Position numbers and translations under genes: made by a program
Assembly: GCA_030562195.1 (NCBI GenBank)
Contig: JAUJPP010000003.1
Location: forward strand, 15,221,398-15,285,397
Source of the DNA: Nipponacmea schrenckii
Taxonomy: Eukaryota > Mollusca > Gastropoda > Lottiidae
Direction of reading: 5' to 3'
Length of the DNA stretch: 64,000 nucleotides
Notes under the pieces: generated by a model
What the model was told of the DNA's origin: nothing
The model's input: the letters and a program-made list of their open reading frames with translations, nothing else
Databases searched by the model: none
Part shown: in pieces, positions 48,006 through 61,134 of the stretch
How the letters are laid out: each line of letters opens with the position of its first letter
How positions within the stretch are numbered: position 1 is the first letter of the stretch

Positions 48006-48800
48006 TTAACAAATTTCAAGCGGATGTTGCAAAAATGCTAAAGCAAAATTCAAAAATCGGTTACCAACATTTTGATCGCAATCGACTAAGCTTTCCAGAA
48101 ATATAAACATCACACAAATCGCTCTTACCGTAGAGGCCCCATTTTGAGTTTTACAAAAAAGTGACAATTCAAGATGGCGGCCAAAGTTTCACTTCCGGTC
48201 CGGATTTTTTCTTCTTCGTTTTTTTGTCTTCTAATTCAATTAAGATTGACAGAAATTTTGTTGCGATACATCAATTACAGCACAAGTAGGTCAACCAGAA
48301 GTTTAAACCCTTTTTACGTTGAAACCGGAAATGAAGCAAAAATTTTGACTCTGCCAATGTTTTCATATTCGTGGCAATTGAAGGCACCTAAATTTTCAGA
48401 TCAATCGGTCTTAAAATAGCAAAGTTGCACAAATGTGCAAAATACGGCAAAAAAATGTGTGCTATGAATTTTAGAATCTCGAAATTTTTAACTGCTATCT
48501 TGTTGGATATTATTTCAAGTTTCGACAAATGCAGTCCCGCAGAAAATCGATTAAAAATTGCGACTTCTAGAGCCACTGACCAACTTTTTAAACATGTTGC
48601 AACGCAGCACTTCCGGTTTTGCAAAAATGTTCCAATTTATGTTCATTTACAACGTTGCCACAACAGAAGGTCTAGGAATGTTGAATAGTTGCTGCAACTA
48701 CTGTAGACTAGGCGCAGGAAAATGTGGAAATATCGAAAAAAAAAACTAGAACTGTGAACAGTACTGAGGGTGACAAACAACCCCTATGGAGCCACTTGAT
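48006..48800. other. Unassigned sequence after the tandem duplication
   Basis: Contains AAGATGGCGGCCAAAGTTTC and 'CACTTCCGGT' words, one of which recurs near 49275 (AAAGTTTCACTTCCGGTTAG), suggesting a wider repeat family. The small open frames overlap each other on both strands and look random. Confidence 0.35.
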
Positions 48801-49130
48801 ACAAGGTCACATGATATAGCATTTTGAATTTTTAAACACTCAAAACAAACTTTTTAACAACCATTATAAGCATATGTATGGACAGCTTAGGTCAAGTACA
48901 TTTTACTTGAAAATTATTAAGGTAATTGAAGGTCAAGGTCACTTGATATAGCCTTTTGAATTTTTTTAAAAACTAAAACGGGTACAAAACAATTGTTGTC
49001 GACCATTTATAGGCCTATGTGTTGATAGCAAAGGTCAAGAACATTCTACTTGTAAAATGCAGGGTCATTGAAGGTCAAGGTCATTTGATATAGCCTTTTA
49101 ATTTTTTTTAAAAGTTCAATCGGGCTTAAA
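48801..49130. repeat. ~140-base tandem repeats (GGTCACTTGATATAGCC)
   Basis: Two full copies and one partial copy begin at about 48803, 48932 and 49075 with the words AAGGTCACATGATATAGC, AAGGTCACTTGATATAGCC and AAGGTCATTTGATATAGCC. Each is followed by TTTTGAATTTTTT-like sequence and, later, AGGTCAAG.ACATT.TACTTG. Confidence 0.75.
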
Positions 49131-49139
49131 AAAGAATTA

Positions 49140-51425
49140 AATGTGAAAATGAAAATTCTGTTCCCTACAAATTTTAGATAAAGTAACAAGGTTTCAAACA
49201 ACACCAAAATCGGAAAAAAATTAGCGGACTTATTCAAATTTTGCTAAATGTCAGCGTTCTGTGATAACACATAAAGTTTCACTTCCGGTTAGAATTTTTT
49301 CCTCTAATTGGCTTCTAATTATGCCTGTATAGATTAAGCGTTTTTTTAAAAATAATTTAGTTTTATAGATTGTAACTGATTCTGTTACATTATGATACCA
49401 GATAAGTTCGCTGATGAATATATACATATATTTACCATTCTTGAGAACTAAGACGAGGTAACCCTTTAAGGAATAAGTACTATACCATTATTGAAGTTAT
49501 AAAAGTTATTCTAGTACAAATTTGTTATTTCAATTAGCAGCACTAATCTGTCTACCAATTAGGTGTCATTCGCTATTTTTTAGCACATTGTGCTGTCAGA
49601 ACATATTTATGGTCTCGATGCTGATCTACAAAATTACTATTGTATTCTTAGATCCCGTTTGAAATAACAATGAAGAGATAAACCACCGACCTCCTCTAAA
49701 CAATCAAGTTCCACTATTCCACTTGAAACTAACTGCTATTTTTAAAAAAAATATTAATATCATACCATCTGTGTTATTATTCTCTACTGGGTGCTATACA
49801 ATATAAAACTGAAACTGATACCAAAGTTTCTAAAATTATCAGTTTGGCTTGCCACGTCAATGGTTCTATTATTTCTTTAACCATTAACTTTAAAATACTT
49901 GAACACAGCACAAAAAGCAAAAGGTAAATAACGCTCTTTCTATTCCACTCTTTGAAAGTTCGATTAAAAATATGAAAAATAAAATCACCTGACATATCGT
50001 TATATTATTTATACTAATTCAACTGAAGTCTCAACAGGTGACTAACCAGCTGGATTTCGGAATGACGCCACTCACATACTTCTTCCAAGAAGAAACAATT
50101 TATAGAACTTTTACATCACAATATATTTCCTGGGCTTTAAATCCATATTTTGCAAAAGAAAAAATCTTTAAACCTCTAAACTTAATGAGCATACACAGTA
50201 TACATTCGGTACCAAAATCATCAACTCACAGGCTTTGGTCAATCAAATTATCAGCTATAATGTTAAAAAGTTTCACCAAATCGTATAAAATAGTATGTGG
50301 TATTTATCAAGAATGTCAAGATTAGCCGATTACTCCTTTCAGAGCCTAATAAAATATAATATTCTTTAAACTAGATTAATCATCAACTAATATACGCTTT
50401 AAATATATCATTACATTCACTTGATGCCACTACAATTTGTTGATACTTTTAAACGGAAGCTTTATAGAAAACTATTTAAGAGACACATTAGATATATATA
50501 AACATCAGTATATAATGAGGTCTAAAACAATTACAAAAAATGGAATAAAAAATGTCAAAATATTTATGACAACATCAATGTTGTTCGGGATATTAATGCC
50601 AGCACGAAAAATCTTTGCTACGACCTGTTACAATTTTGTCAGGGGGTAAGGTTTCTCCAATCATAATATCGCTGCTTATAACATTTGTATGGATTTTACC
50701 ATTCCATTTTATTTCAGCATGTACGTCTATGGATTAACCAACATTATACCTCCAGTGACTTATACCCTTTAGGCTTAGACTGGTTTTTCTCGCCTGGTAT
50801 CAGTTATAACGACAATGTTACTCAATCGAGAAATCGAGAGTTGCACCATGACTGGTTGTAAACTTCTAATAAATTTATGTTATACAAAGTTAAATGGAGT
50901 TAATCACGAAATTTTTAGTATCAGTCTGGAGTTAAATTTAACAGAAATACATCAAAATTACTAGAGTTAAAATTACCAATTAGTTAACGCGGAAAGGATC
51001 ATTAAATCAAAGTGACACTGCTTAATTTCTTTATTTTAGATTAAATAAAAAATGAAATGAATATATTGAAGCGACAGTGCTCATCACGCACACAAAGAGT
51101 TTCTAAGAATGTAATGTAGAAATGTTATCATCAGAGAACTTAAACTGAAACCTCAAGGATCATACCAGAATTTTTAGTCTGGTTTCTGCTGTTTTGATAA
51201 ATCTGACTTTAAAGACGTCCAATGAGAATAGGGCACGATCAAACTGAATTCAACTAAAGTTTTTAGAACAAATATAATCATCTTATCTTTGATGCCCCAT
51301 GTATATGATAATGAATATGTAGTTTTGTATGACACAATGTCTTCTAATACCTATACCTTTATTATCTTTATATTCAAAGGACCTTGATAAAATGCAGATT
51401 CATCCTCAATCGTTATATACATGAT
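49140..51425. other. Intergenic AT-rich DNA
   Basis: No gene, repeat or RNA recognised. Short open frames (for example 50038-50325) lack any family resemblance or splice context. Confidence 0.4.
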
Positions 51426-51429
51426 TAAC

Positions 51430-51728
51430 AAAAGCGACTTTTCGAGTTGGCGAGTTTCTAACTCGACAAGTCGCCAACTCGCCGGATTTCAAAGTCGCCA
51501 AGTCGACAAGTCGCCAGATTTCAAGGTCGCCAAGTTGCCAACTCGACAAGTCGCGGACGGCGGGGCGACAACTCGACAAATCGAAAGTCGTCAACTCGAC
51601 AAGTCGCCAAAAAAATCTGTCATGTTGGCGACCCGCCATCCGCGATTTGTCGCGATGTTTTGTCGTGTTGTCGACTTGTCGAGTTGGCGTCTGTGAAATC
51701 CGGCGACTTGTCAACTTGGCGACTTTGA
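51430..51728. mobile_element. Small foldback element of AACTCGACAAGTCGCC units
   Basis: The left half has many plus-oriented words of the type AACTCGACAAGTCGCCAA and GGATTTCAAAGTCGCC; the right half has their reverse complements (GACTTGTCGAGTTGGCG, GGCGACTTGTCAACTTGGCG). The halves meet near 51610-51640, around AAAAAAATCTGTC. The ends AAAGCGACTTTTCGAGTTGG and CAACTTGGCGACTTTGAG are inverted copies. GC-rich island in AT-rich DNA. Open frames on both strands are by-products of the repeat. Same design as the element at 1-1850 but different sequence. Confidence 0.75.
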
Positions 51729-54181
51729 GACATTGAAAAAAGAGGATGGCCGCTATCGGCTTCCATAGCTATCGGCTTCAATAGGACTGGGGTCACCAAT
51801 ACATCGTATACAATGAGTATGTTTCTATTTTAAACTCAACAACCGATCATACAAAATACTTGATCACAGTTTTAGATTGAAAAAGGAAAATAAATCATCG
51901 CTTGTCACAAACTAGACGTTATAATGCCTTTATTCCGTGCTGTTTCAAAAAAAAAAATCGTAATCAAATTTAAATTTTCTACACATAAATCACGAATAGC
52001 TAATGTATAAGGAAATATTCTTTTAAAATAATTTATTCATTCATAGTTGTCAACTAATCTGTATATTGAATAAAGATAGCTTTATAACAACATTGCATAG
52101 GAATAACGTTGCAATTTCTGAATGAGTGATGAGTTCGTGGTATACCAACGGCAGATTCTGTACCTCAGAAACTAAGTACTGTGTCTAGAAAACTGGGATT
52201 ATGTTGTATACTTTGACAATTCCCAGGTTGATCATGCAACTGCCAGAATAGAAAAGCAACTGAATTTTCAAAAACCACGAGAAATTTGAAGAGCCTAATC
52301 AATCGTTAGATTCTGAGGACCTATGCACACTAGCGACTGGAAAATTGTAATTGCCGCTATTTGCTTTCGGTTGTACAATTTACTAAAGTTGGTTCAAACC
52401 AGTAAATATTCAACATTACGACATACTCCGACTTTGACTTGACTGCCAATAAGACACTGTCTTATCAGATCTGAAATCGAACTGTCTGTCAATAAATTAC
52501 GCATTCCAAATCACATCTGACTTCTTTAAACCTTGTACACTTTTCATTTATCATTAACCGTGTAAAAACGTTTCTTTTCGTCATTTATTTTTTATCAACA
52601 TCTGATATTGACTTATAAAATTGAAGTTGATATAAAGATCAAACGTGCCGATACTATCAATCTATGGGCTATGATTAGATTACTTAATATATAGTATAAC
52701 TGTATTAGTATTGTCTTATATTCTCTGTATATGATTCCTGAAAAAAAATCATTCATTCATAGCTTGAACTCTTTTATAACGCAATTCACTAAGCTGATGT
52801 GCTAATACGATACTCCTAGTTTTCATCGTTAGCATTAACCGTCCAACCTTTTAAAAACATCCTTTAAGGACTAAACAAAATACTAATTTTGTCACAATAA
52901 AAGGTGTAATTTTCTGTAGAAAATCTGGGTGGTGATTTTCACTTCACGTGATTAGAAATGAGGATACATTAAGCCAAACACACTTACACGCTTCTACATT
53001 CTTACTTATAATTGGGTTATTGCAAAAACTTCGGTTATGCTTCATCTTACACATCAATTTGAATGTCTCTATCGATACAATATTGTGCAAAAGTGAGTAT
53101 TTTCATTTGCGTTAAATAGAGGCGACTGGATGACACTTACATCAACGGAAATCCTGGAATAATTGAGTATAACGTGGTGAATATAATCCAACGTCCCCAG
53201 AGATGTCAGAACCAACTTATACCTTCTCTAGGAATGACAAATATAAATATTAACAAACATTGGTACTATAAGTCTATTAATCTGCAAATGGGCAGTTTGT
53301 GTTGTCTTTAAGTGAACATTATCTCTAATCTTAGTCCAAATTAGTGCAGAGACAGGACTTAACAGATACTATTCCCTTTCCATTATCAATATTAACACCT
53401 GATTTTAAAAAAAATGTGAAAGCGACTAGTTAATTTACATGATCAAATTCTAAAGCTGTAAACAAATCGCTATTGCCGAGCAACAGACCTTTGCATTAAA
53501 GATATCTAAAAAATCATGTAAATGGAAAAACTGGCTTTTTGATCATTACAAGGTCAAAGTCAAGAAATGTCAAACCAGGAAGCAAAATTATCGGAAATGT
53601 GTATCGAAGTAGCCCCTACATCTAAACTAATGATAACTGATTTATATCTACATCAATCAAAATAACAGGACATCGAAGTCATAATAACACGGAATTCCAG
53701 ATATCACAGCACATACTTTATCAAATTATGCATGCTATGGCAGTAATGAATGTTTAACAAGCATGCCCTCGTTTATAATCAGGTTATTAAATAACGTCCA
53801 ACACGAAAGCCTATCATTTAAATCAAGTCGGCAGCGGAAACGGAACTACAATCATGGTAAGCCAAGGGGAATTGATTATGTATTACATCAAGTTTTTAAG
53901 TCAGAATTGTGTGTTGGCTTTATGTAGAAGAATTATCGTAGTTAATACGCGGATAACACTCTTACGGTTCCTTGACATTTCGATCTAGAAAAGAGAAAAG
54001 TAATGGAGAAAAAATCGCAAATCACTACAATCTGTAAAGAGCTACAAGAATAAAAACGCTAGAATTAACAGCCCATTCAGATTAATATTCTTCTGGGGTT
54101 AAAACATCTTAAATATCTTCATACTTTTACCATTCAGTATTAAACGATGGATCAGATTTAATTCAGTAAGCGTTTGTCAGA
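51729..54181. other. Intergenic AT-rich DNA
   Basis: A short tandem pair GCTATCGGCTTCCATA / GCTATCGGCTTCAATA follows the foldback element at 51752-51783. Nothing else recognised. Confidence 0.4.
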
Positions 54182-54342
54182 AATGAAATAAAATGAATGG
54201 AGTTTTACGTCTTATTATTATGCACCATTATGGGCTTATGAAGACGGACAACGCCATACAATACAAGGTTCACCGCGACCTTTGTCGGGATAGAACCCTA
54301 ACCAGATTAGTGAGCAATAACTCACTGAGCCACCACGGCCCC
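54182..54342 (-). repeat. tRNA-derived SINE (V-SINE/RUDI-like), best copy
   Basis: On the minus strand: GGCCGTGGTGGCTCAGTGAG (A box TGGCTCAGTGAG), then GGTTAGGGTTCTATCCC (B box GGTTCTATCCC), a core with GTATGGCGTTGTCCGTCTTC, and a tail GTAAAACTCCATTCATTTTA ending in an ATTTC repeat. This is a head-core-tail SINE with an RNA polymerase III promoter, likely transcribed away from 54342. Confidence 0.7.
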
Positions 54343-57300
54343 AAAACCTTTGTCAGAAACTAACGAGAAAGTGTTGAAAGAAATAAACATTATAAGAAAG
54401 ACATATAGCCAAGTTTTGTGAGTTAAAGTATGGTATTTGGTTTCTTTTTAATTATTGTCTAGGATTGATAAGACTCCAAATGCTGGGCTGTAAACTGACC
54501 GCATCTTGTTTATAGTAAATAATTCTAATATACACTATTTATCAATTACTGACATCATATACATTCCACATCATATATTATATCTACATGTAAACATGGA
54601 CAACTGTCCAGGACTATCATTGTAGGGTCAAAATCTCTCTCTCTAAATATATATATCTCATCAACATGTATTATATTACTGTATCAATATTAACGCCACC
54701 CCCTTACACTGTAAAGATACATGCAAATCTTGATAAACTACAGATGGGATCGTTACCCAATCATTACTGTAATAAGTAATGAAATATGAATTATTGTTGA
54801 CCTTTATTGAGATGTAATTCAAAGATTACATTCTTAGATTACACACAAGATCAATACCCCATATATCTAAGGAAAGGTAAACGAAATACATATTGTTGCA
54901 AATTTTGGATATATTTCAGGGAATTTTTATTTTATTCAATTTGGACATTAACCATTATCATTGTATTTACTATACTAATTTAGTTAAAAGAGAATAAATT
55001 TATCCGTTGGACTTTTCAGGTTTCAAAATTACTTATTTTACTGAATTATTTTATGGATTTACTGGATTGAAGAGGGAATCTATTGTATACTAGTAGTCTT
55101 AATACCAAGTTAGTTTACGGAGACTTAATATTAATTCTATTACTTTAATCAAATTTAAAAATTTCAATTCTCTTATCAGTCTCAGTGGTAGTATAATTTT
55201 AATGTGAAAATATTTGAAGTCACAGAAATATGCAAAGAAAAGATTATTAACCGGACATAAAACAGGTATGTGGGTGGAGAGCTGAAGAAGTCAAAAGTCC
55301 AGGACTATTTGGCCTTTTGGCATCATAGACCATATTTTACATGCTAACATAAACATAATCTCCCTTCATCATTATATTTCCGTAAACACCTCATCTATCA
55401 AATATCAACAAGCCAATAACATGCCGAAATAATAAAATCAACAAAAACTCGAACTTATAGTCCACAAACATATCACTAACAGGCCAATGTAATTTATAAC
55501 TGCATTAACACTCAGTTGGCAAATCGAAGTTTACCGATTATCGCTTTTAAAATTGGATATCAGCTTCAAAACATTACAGATAGTCAAGGAAATAAAAATG
55601 AATGTTAAGTTTCAAAATGTACCAAATTTAAATGAAAATATTCTAAATGTGAATAAAAGGGTTATTATAATTATTGATGCCTATTCTATATAAGAGATTC
55701 AGTCGGTAATATGGATTCAAAACCGTATTCTGATGAGATATGGAGAATCAATCAATGATCAATATTCACATATAATAATATATTATAATATTAACAATAC
55801 AATTAACGGTGTTTTTATACTGTTTTTCATGATAAAATAAAATTTACACTTGCTTTGAAAAATTGGTAATATATAGTGCAATAAGTCTACGAAAAAAGAA
55901 TTGACATCATAAACAGTTCAAATCAAATCAAATCATCATATTATATATATTTTCTCGTTTATTAAGAAAATGGCAGCTGGTGAAAGGTGTTCTGGATATA
56001 ATCAACGTAGGAGGTTGATAAAGGCATTCCGTAAACATATTTCAACACTATATACTAGTGAAGAAATTGAAAGTTGTTTAGTCACGCATTAAACGATTGA
56101 AACACGCAAAGATTTCTTATAAACATCCGAGTTACTATTGAACTAATAAATGGAAATTAAAACAGAGTAATAATATATGAAATTACCAATTCCACTATAT
56201 CTCAATTTATTTGACTCTTGCGGCAACACATTGGATGGACACATTTCATCTGTACATTTCACTCCTACACACATACATCGGCTTCATCCTAATCTGAATT
56301 GGACTATCTTTAATGGTTCTCACACTTTCTTCGAATTGGATCAATGTAAAATAGATGTTCATGAAAAGTACGTAAAATGTTCAAAAGTAATATATCGATC
56401 TACCGAAATCCCCTTGTAGAACATTTTTTTCATTTTTATATCTTTCAACAGGATGTTGCAGTCAAGAGATAATATTCAACTGTGAAATTTAACATGAACA
56501 GATATTAAAGCCATTTATGAAGGACATTGTAGTCTGCACTTTGCCTGAAAATTCCTGAAAGGTTTCTGTTATGGAAACCGTTCAGTAAATATTGCTGAAA
56601 GGTGACTTGAAACAGATCTGTTATTTCAAACTAACTAGACTTGATATGTCAGCTAAATAATATACGTATAACAGTCCAACATGATTATCTTGGCATGTCA
56701 ATATATTATACAGAACTTGATAACATAAATAATAGTCACATCCGACTTTACATGTCTGATATATCCATTTACAACATTTTCGGAGCTCAAATGAGATTCT
56801 TGTCTGTACTTCCTATAAAAACTGATATGTTTATCGCAAATTTCGTCACTGTATAATAGTAATATAGATCTGTGTATAATATCAGAATAATTTAAACCTT
56901 AAAAATCATAAAATTATAAATATTATTGACGAAATTGGATAATGATGGAAAATTCTCATTCTTTGATCACGACTTTTTAAGGAAAACTGATAAAAACTTC
57001 AACACAAGTAACACAAGTATAATTTAAAAACTTGAGATTCACACTCTATTTTGCTTTCAGTTTCAATTTTAGTTTAATATATCCATTTTGACATAATTTC
57101 TTTGTGGCCTCGACGGAATCAGTAAAATACTCTCTCCAAGCTTACAACATTAATTATCTTAGATGTGTTATCAAATTGCTTCAAGTTTCACCGGTGTTAT
57201 GTATCGTTTAACATTTTGAATTGGTCTAAGGCTGATAAAATATATTTAATGATCAAATTAAACATCAAAAGATCATGACCTCAATTTACCCACACACAAA

Positions 57301-60228
57301 CATTACAACACAAATTTGAGTTCATGTAAATTGGGGAAAATGCATAGCGTTATATGTTATAGGTTTCACTTTTCACTAAAATATATTTGCAATAATATTG
57401 ATATTCTCATTATAAGTATTGAATCGTTGAAAACGGAAGCTTATCAAATTTTCTCAATATTGATGAAGAGGCATGTGTCAATTTTCCGTCCGAACTGCGA
57501 TGACTTTTAAATTTGAAGACAGCAAGTAAGAACAGTGGTGATAGAAAATATGAAATAATACTTACCAAAGCGCGATATTATAAAGTATATCCATACAAAT
57601 AAAACAATTGTTAAATATTTATGAAACTTTCAAATTAACATTATGTGTATCATGCTTTAAAGGGCCAACTATAGATAATGAAAGATGGTAAGTTATCTAT
57701 AAATAACAACAACCGGATTTTACAATACTATCTATATAACAATGTACCACTCATCTCAATACACCATCACTTACTACTCCACTCAAAGAATAGCCATCTT
57801 CTCACAATAAATGGACAGCCTACGGCAAATCTTATTGGTTTCTATTGCTTCCTTTTAATATCTTTATCACTGACTTTTACTTTTTCTCACAAAGGAAAAA
57901 CTTCTATTTCACGATGTTTGATCAGGTTCTGAAGATCTTTATGATACAATTAAAGATTGCTATTTTTAATTTTTTTTTTAAAAACACTGATGCAGTTTGT
58001 TCATAAAATCTAAATACGGAGTCGCAGTGCCCTGTTCGTTCAGCATTAGGAAGTTGAAGTGTCATTTCAAAGTCGTTTCTTTGAACATATTTCAAGAATA
58101 AGCTGATAAAGCCCAATAATGGAAATACGTTAAATTTCTTCTTTCCGAAATCTATAACGCCAATAGAATCTGACTTAAAAATCGGGGATGTAGTGCGAAT
58201 CGTCCTGACATAAAATAACTTAAAATTAAATAGAATCACATTTTATTTGGTCAAAGAATTTTGCGGGGGAGAATATTTTAAGGATTTATCTGCAATATGA
58301 ACTGGAAATAGTGCATTTATATTTCAATTTACTCTTAACTTTGTATCCAATCTTTTAACAAGTGGCTCCATTCTATGGATTTTTTTAATTCCATGTGGTC
58401 TAATCACTTTAACTTAAGTCAGTGAATCAATTTGGCAGTAGATATGTGTTGTCCTTGTGTGAGTATACAATAATAAAGGAAAGTTTATAGGTAAGATGAG
58501 TAAAAAATAAACTACCCAGTGCCAATAAAGACACCACATGTTCTGGAGTGTTATACAACATCAAGTATTTCGTGATAGACTAAATATTTGGCATCAAGCC
58601 TGTAGTTGAAGTTACAGGTAAAGATCATAAGAGAGTAGTTAGGTACAGGTGTAAAATATAAAGGTAAACACTCATATTAAAACTTCATTTAAGTCTTTAA
58701 TCAGAGTCGGTATAGCAGGGTGCTGAAAGATGTGTGAGTAAACAATTTTAATGATGACTATTGGTAACATATAAACAGACAGGTTACTAAGTTCCATTAA
58801 CATTGCGTTTAATTTGCATTTTAACATAATATACTGAGATCACAAAGAAACAATGACCAGGTTTGCAGTGTGTGTATTCCCTCTGCTGATGCGAGTTTCA
58901 TTTTCAAGTGACAAAAATATTTCAATTAAAACTTATATAGTTACAAGAACTCTGACTGTGACTTTCATTCATTTTACTTTAGTCAGTTTGTAGATTTCAT
59001 CTATTTGAATAAAGGATTATGTTATTTTATTCTTGTTGATCTAGTTTCTGACATACATTATTATATTTCCGAATTTCCTAGTCATTCTGTCAATTGCTTT
59101 GTACGTTTCCTCACATTAACGTCAAGGTTCTATATCACGTTTCTAATAAAACTGGATTTTATTGTATTTATTTACAAACGAAATCATCAAAATTCAATGA
59201 CATACTTTTTATAATGATTAAATGGACATAAAATTGATTAGCTTTTGTTGATATAACAACATTTCTTGGTGCATTGTCAAGCAGACTTTTGTCTTTATAC
59301 GTACACAATTCCTTGTTTTTATTCCATATTGTCACTTTCTGTTACGTTTTCATAGTTTCTTGATTTTAAGTCTACTTATAAAGTTCACTTGTCACCAAAG
59401 GAAATGTGTTTCATTGTCTAACATCTAAAGCAGACAGCACAAAGACGTTTTCAAGAGAAATATCTTAAGGTGTCTAGCTAATCCATTCTCCCTAAATAGC
59501 ATAATACTGACGTATACTAGTCTAAGTTGATCGTTAAGGACAAAATTTATGCTGTATCACCTTGTCTCAATACATGTAGTTATATTGAGCTGTCTATTTA
59601 TGCTTAAGATGTACTTTCCCTTAACCCAGACAAGCTTGACCTTATAAAACAGCTCATCTGGCTGTATCAAGTTAAAATGATCCGGAATTATCCATCTGCA
59701 GAAGATAAGTGATCACGTTATCTAAGACAACTCAGAGACAATATAAAAAGTTAACCTTGATACTGAAATAATACACGATATCCCTACTGTTTTTTAGGAT
59801 TAATATATCTTTCAACACCTGCCATTTAAAGAAATTACCATTAAGGAACATGTTTGACGTACTCTTGAGCCCTATTCTAGTCATACATGTATATTCAAAT
59901 AAAAATATATTTAAACAGGTATACATGCAATTCATTAACATGAATGCACCAAACAGTATATTGAAATTTCACAATGAACCTTTCTGAAACACGAATACAT
60001 AAAGAATACATAAAGAAGTCCCTTAAGTTCTGAAATTACTGACACTCTGGTGGCCATTTGCGCTACATATGACACACAGTTACAAAGAATCCATTCAAAG
60101 AAAAAGACGAGTAACAGCTAACCATTAGTTTAAGCTTAAACTGGAAATATACGTCAAATTAGACAGCATTATTCTTGCAGTTTAAGTAATATTTACAGAA
60201 CGTTTTCACGAGTAAACCAATTTCAATG
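54343..60228. other. Long AT-rich stretch with no gene found
   Basis: I found no protein family, RNA gene or mobile element with clear ends in nearly 6 kb. A short frame with a good start context at 55970-56092 is listed separately. Simple repeats are limited to short TA runs (54650, 55760). Confidence 0.4.
55970..56092 (+). CDS. Possible 40-residue ORF, unknown
   Basis: AAAATGGCAGC has a strong initiation context, and the frame (MAAGERCSGYNQRRRLIKAF...) is basic, with a composition more protein-like than its surroundings. It ends in TAA after 40 residues. It could be a chance frame, a small peptide or the first exon of a gene; GTCACG near its end is a poor donor. No family recognised. Confidence 0.12.
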   Translation: MAAGERCSGYNQRRRLIKAFRKHISTLYTSEEIESCLVTH

Positions 60229-60610
60229 TTCATTCTTTCTACCGATAAGGTTCGTAATTTGTTTGAAATCTTCATTCTTTCTACCGATAAGGTTCGTAAT
60301 TTGTTTGAAATCTTCATTCTTTCTACCGATAAAGTTCGTTGTTTGTTTAAAATCTTCATACTTTCTACCGATAAGGTTCGTCGTTTGTTTAAAATCTTCA
60401 TTCTTTCTACCGATAAGGTTCGTTGTTTGTTTAAAATCTTCATACTTTCTACCGATTAAGTTCGCTGTTTGTTTAAAATCTTCATTCTTTCTACCGATAA
60501 GGTTCGTTGTTTGTTATAAATATGTATTCTTTCTACCAATAAGGTTCGTTGTTTGTTTAAAATCTTCATTCTTTCTACCGATAGTGTTTCAAATCCTCAT
60601 TCTTTCTACT
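60229..60610. repeat. 42-base minisatellite, about nine copies
   Basis: Unit: TTCATTCTTTCTACCGATAA followed by GGTTCGTTGTTTGTTTAAAATC, repeated with few changes; the last two copies are degenerate and one is shortened. Because 42 is a multiple of 3 and the unit lacks stops in several frames, long repeated-peptide frames appear on both strands (14-residue periods). Confidence 0.92.
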
Positions 60611-60619
60611 TAAGAAAAT

Positions 60620-61134
60620 CTTAAGACTGCCAATGTTGCGGTTCTGAAATGCTTTAATTCTACTTAAATTTTCAGAGGGATCATTTTGCTTTAATGAAAA
60701 TTAAAATCATCTACACAATAAAGCGAAAATGATTTAGTTTATTGTGGTTGTAAAACATTTCACACTTTTAATGAGCATTTTTCACGAGTGAAGGGGTAGC
60801 TCGTGAGGGACCTGTTGCCAATCTGTCTTTCACTCGAGGTTTTCTGTTAAAAGAACTAATTAATCAAGAGACGCCAAAACTCTATAGAATAAGTTCTGCG
60901 AGACATGAGAATCAAGAGAGTTTTAGAATTTCATATTAAATTACGTAGATGAAAAATGAACAGAGACATGTAATCTGGAATATAACCCTCAAGAGCATTA
61001 CCATTTTAAAAAATGGCAAAGCTCACCTTGAAAATAAAAATAGCACATAAATGATGCCAACACAACTCGATTGGAAAATAATGATCCAATTTAAGCTAAT
61101 CGGCGAAGTCAGATGAATCAAAGTTGACGTGATT
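60620..61134. other. AT-rich spacer
   Basis: Nothing recognised, apart from a short inverted pair (TTTTCACGAGTGAAGG / CTTTCACTCGAGG) near 60780-60838. Confidence 0.35.

Noticed and set aside
51406..51714. Two ~95-residue open frames in the GTCGCC repeat
   Set aside because: They lie on opposite strands over the same foldback repeat and have only repeat-derived composition.
54182..54342. True tRNA gene
   Set aside because: A- and B-box-like words are present, but no cloverleaf with a proper acceptor stem can be folded, and a SINE core and tail follow.
60159..60613. Repeat proteins with 14-residue units (for example MKILNKQRTLSVER) on both strands
   Set aside because: All come from the 42-base minisatellite, whose length is divisible by three; three frames are open at once, no splice or start context supports any, and both strands look equally good.
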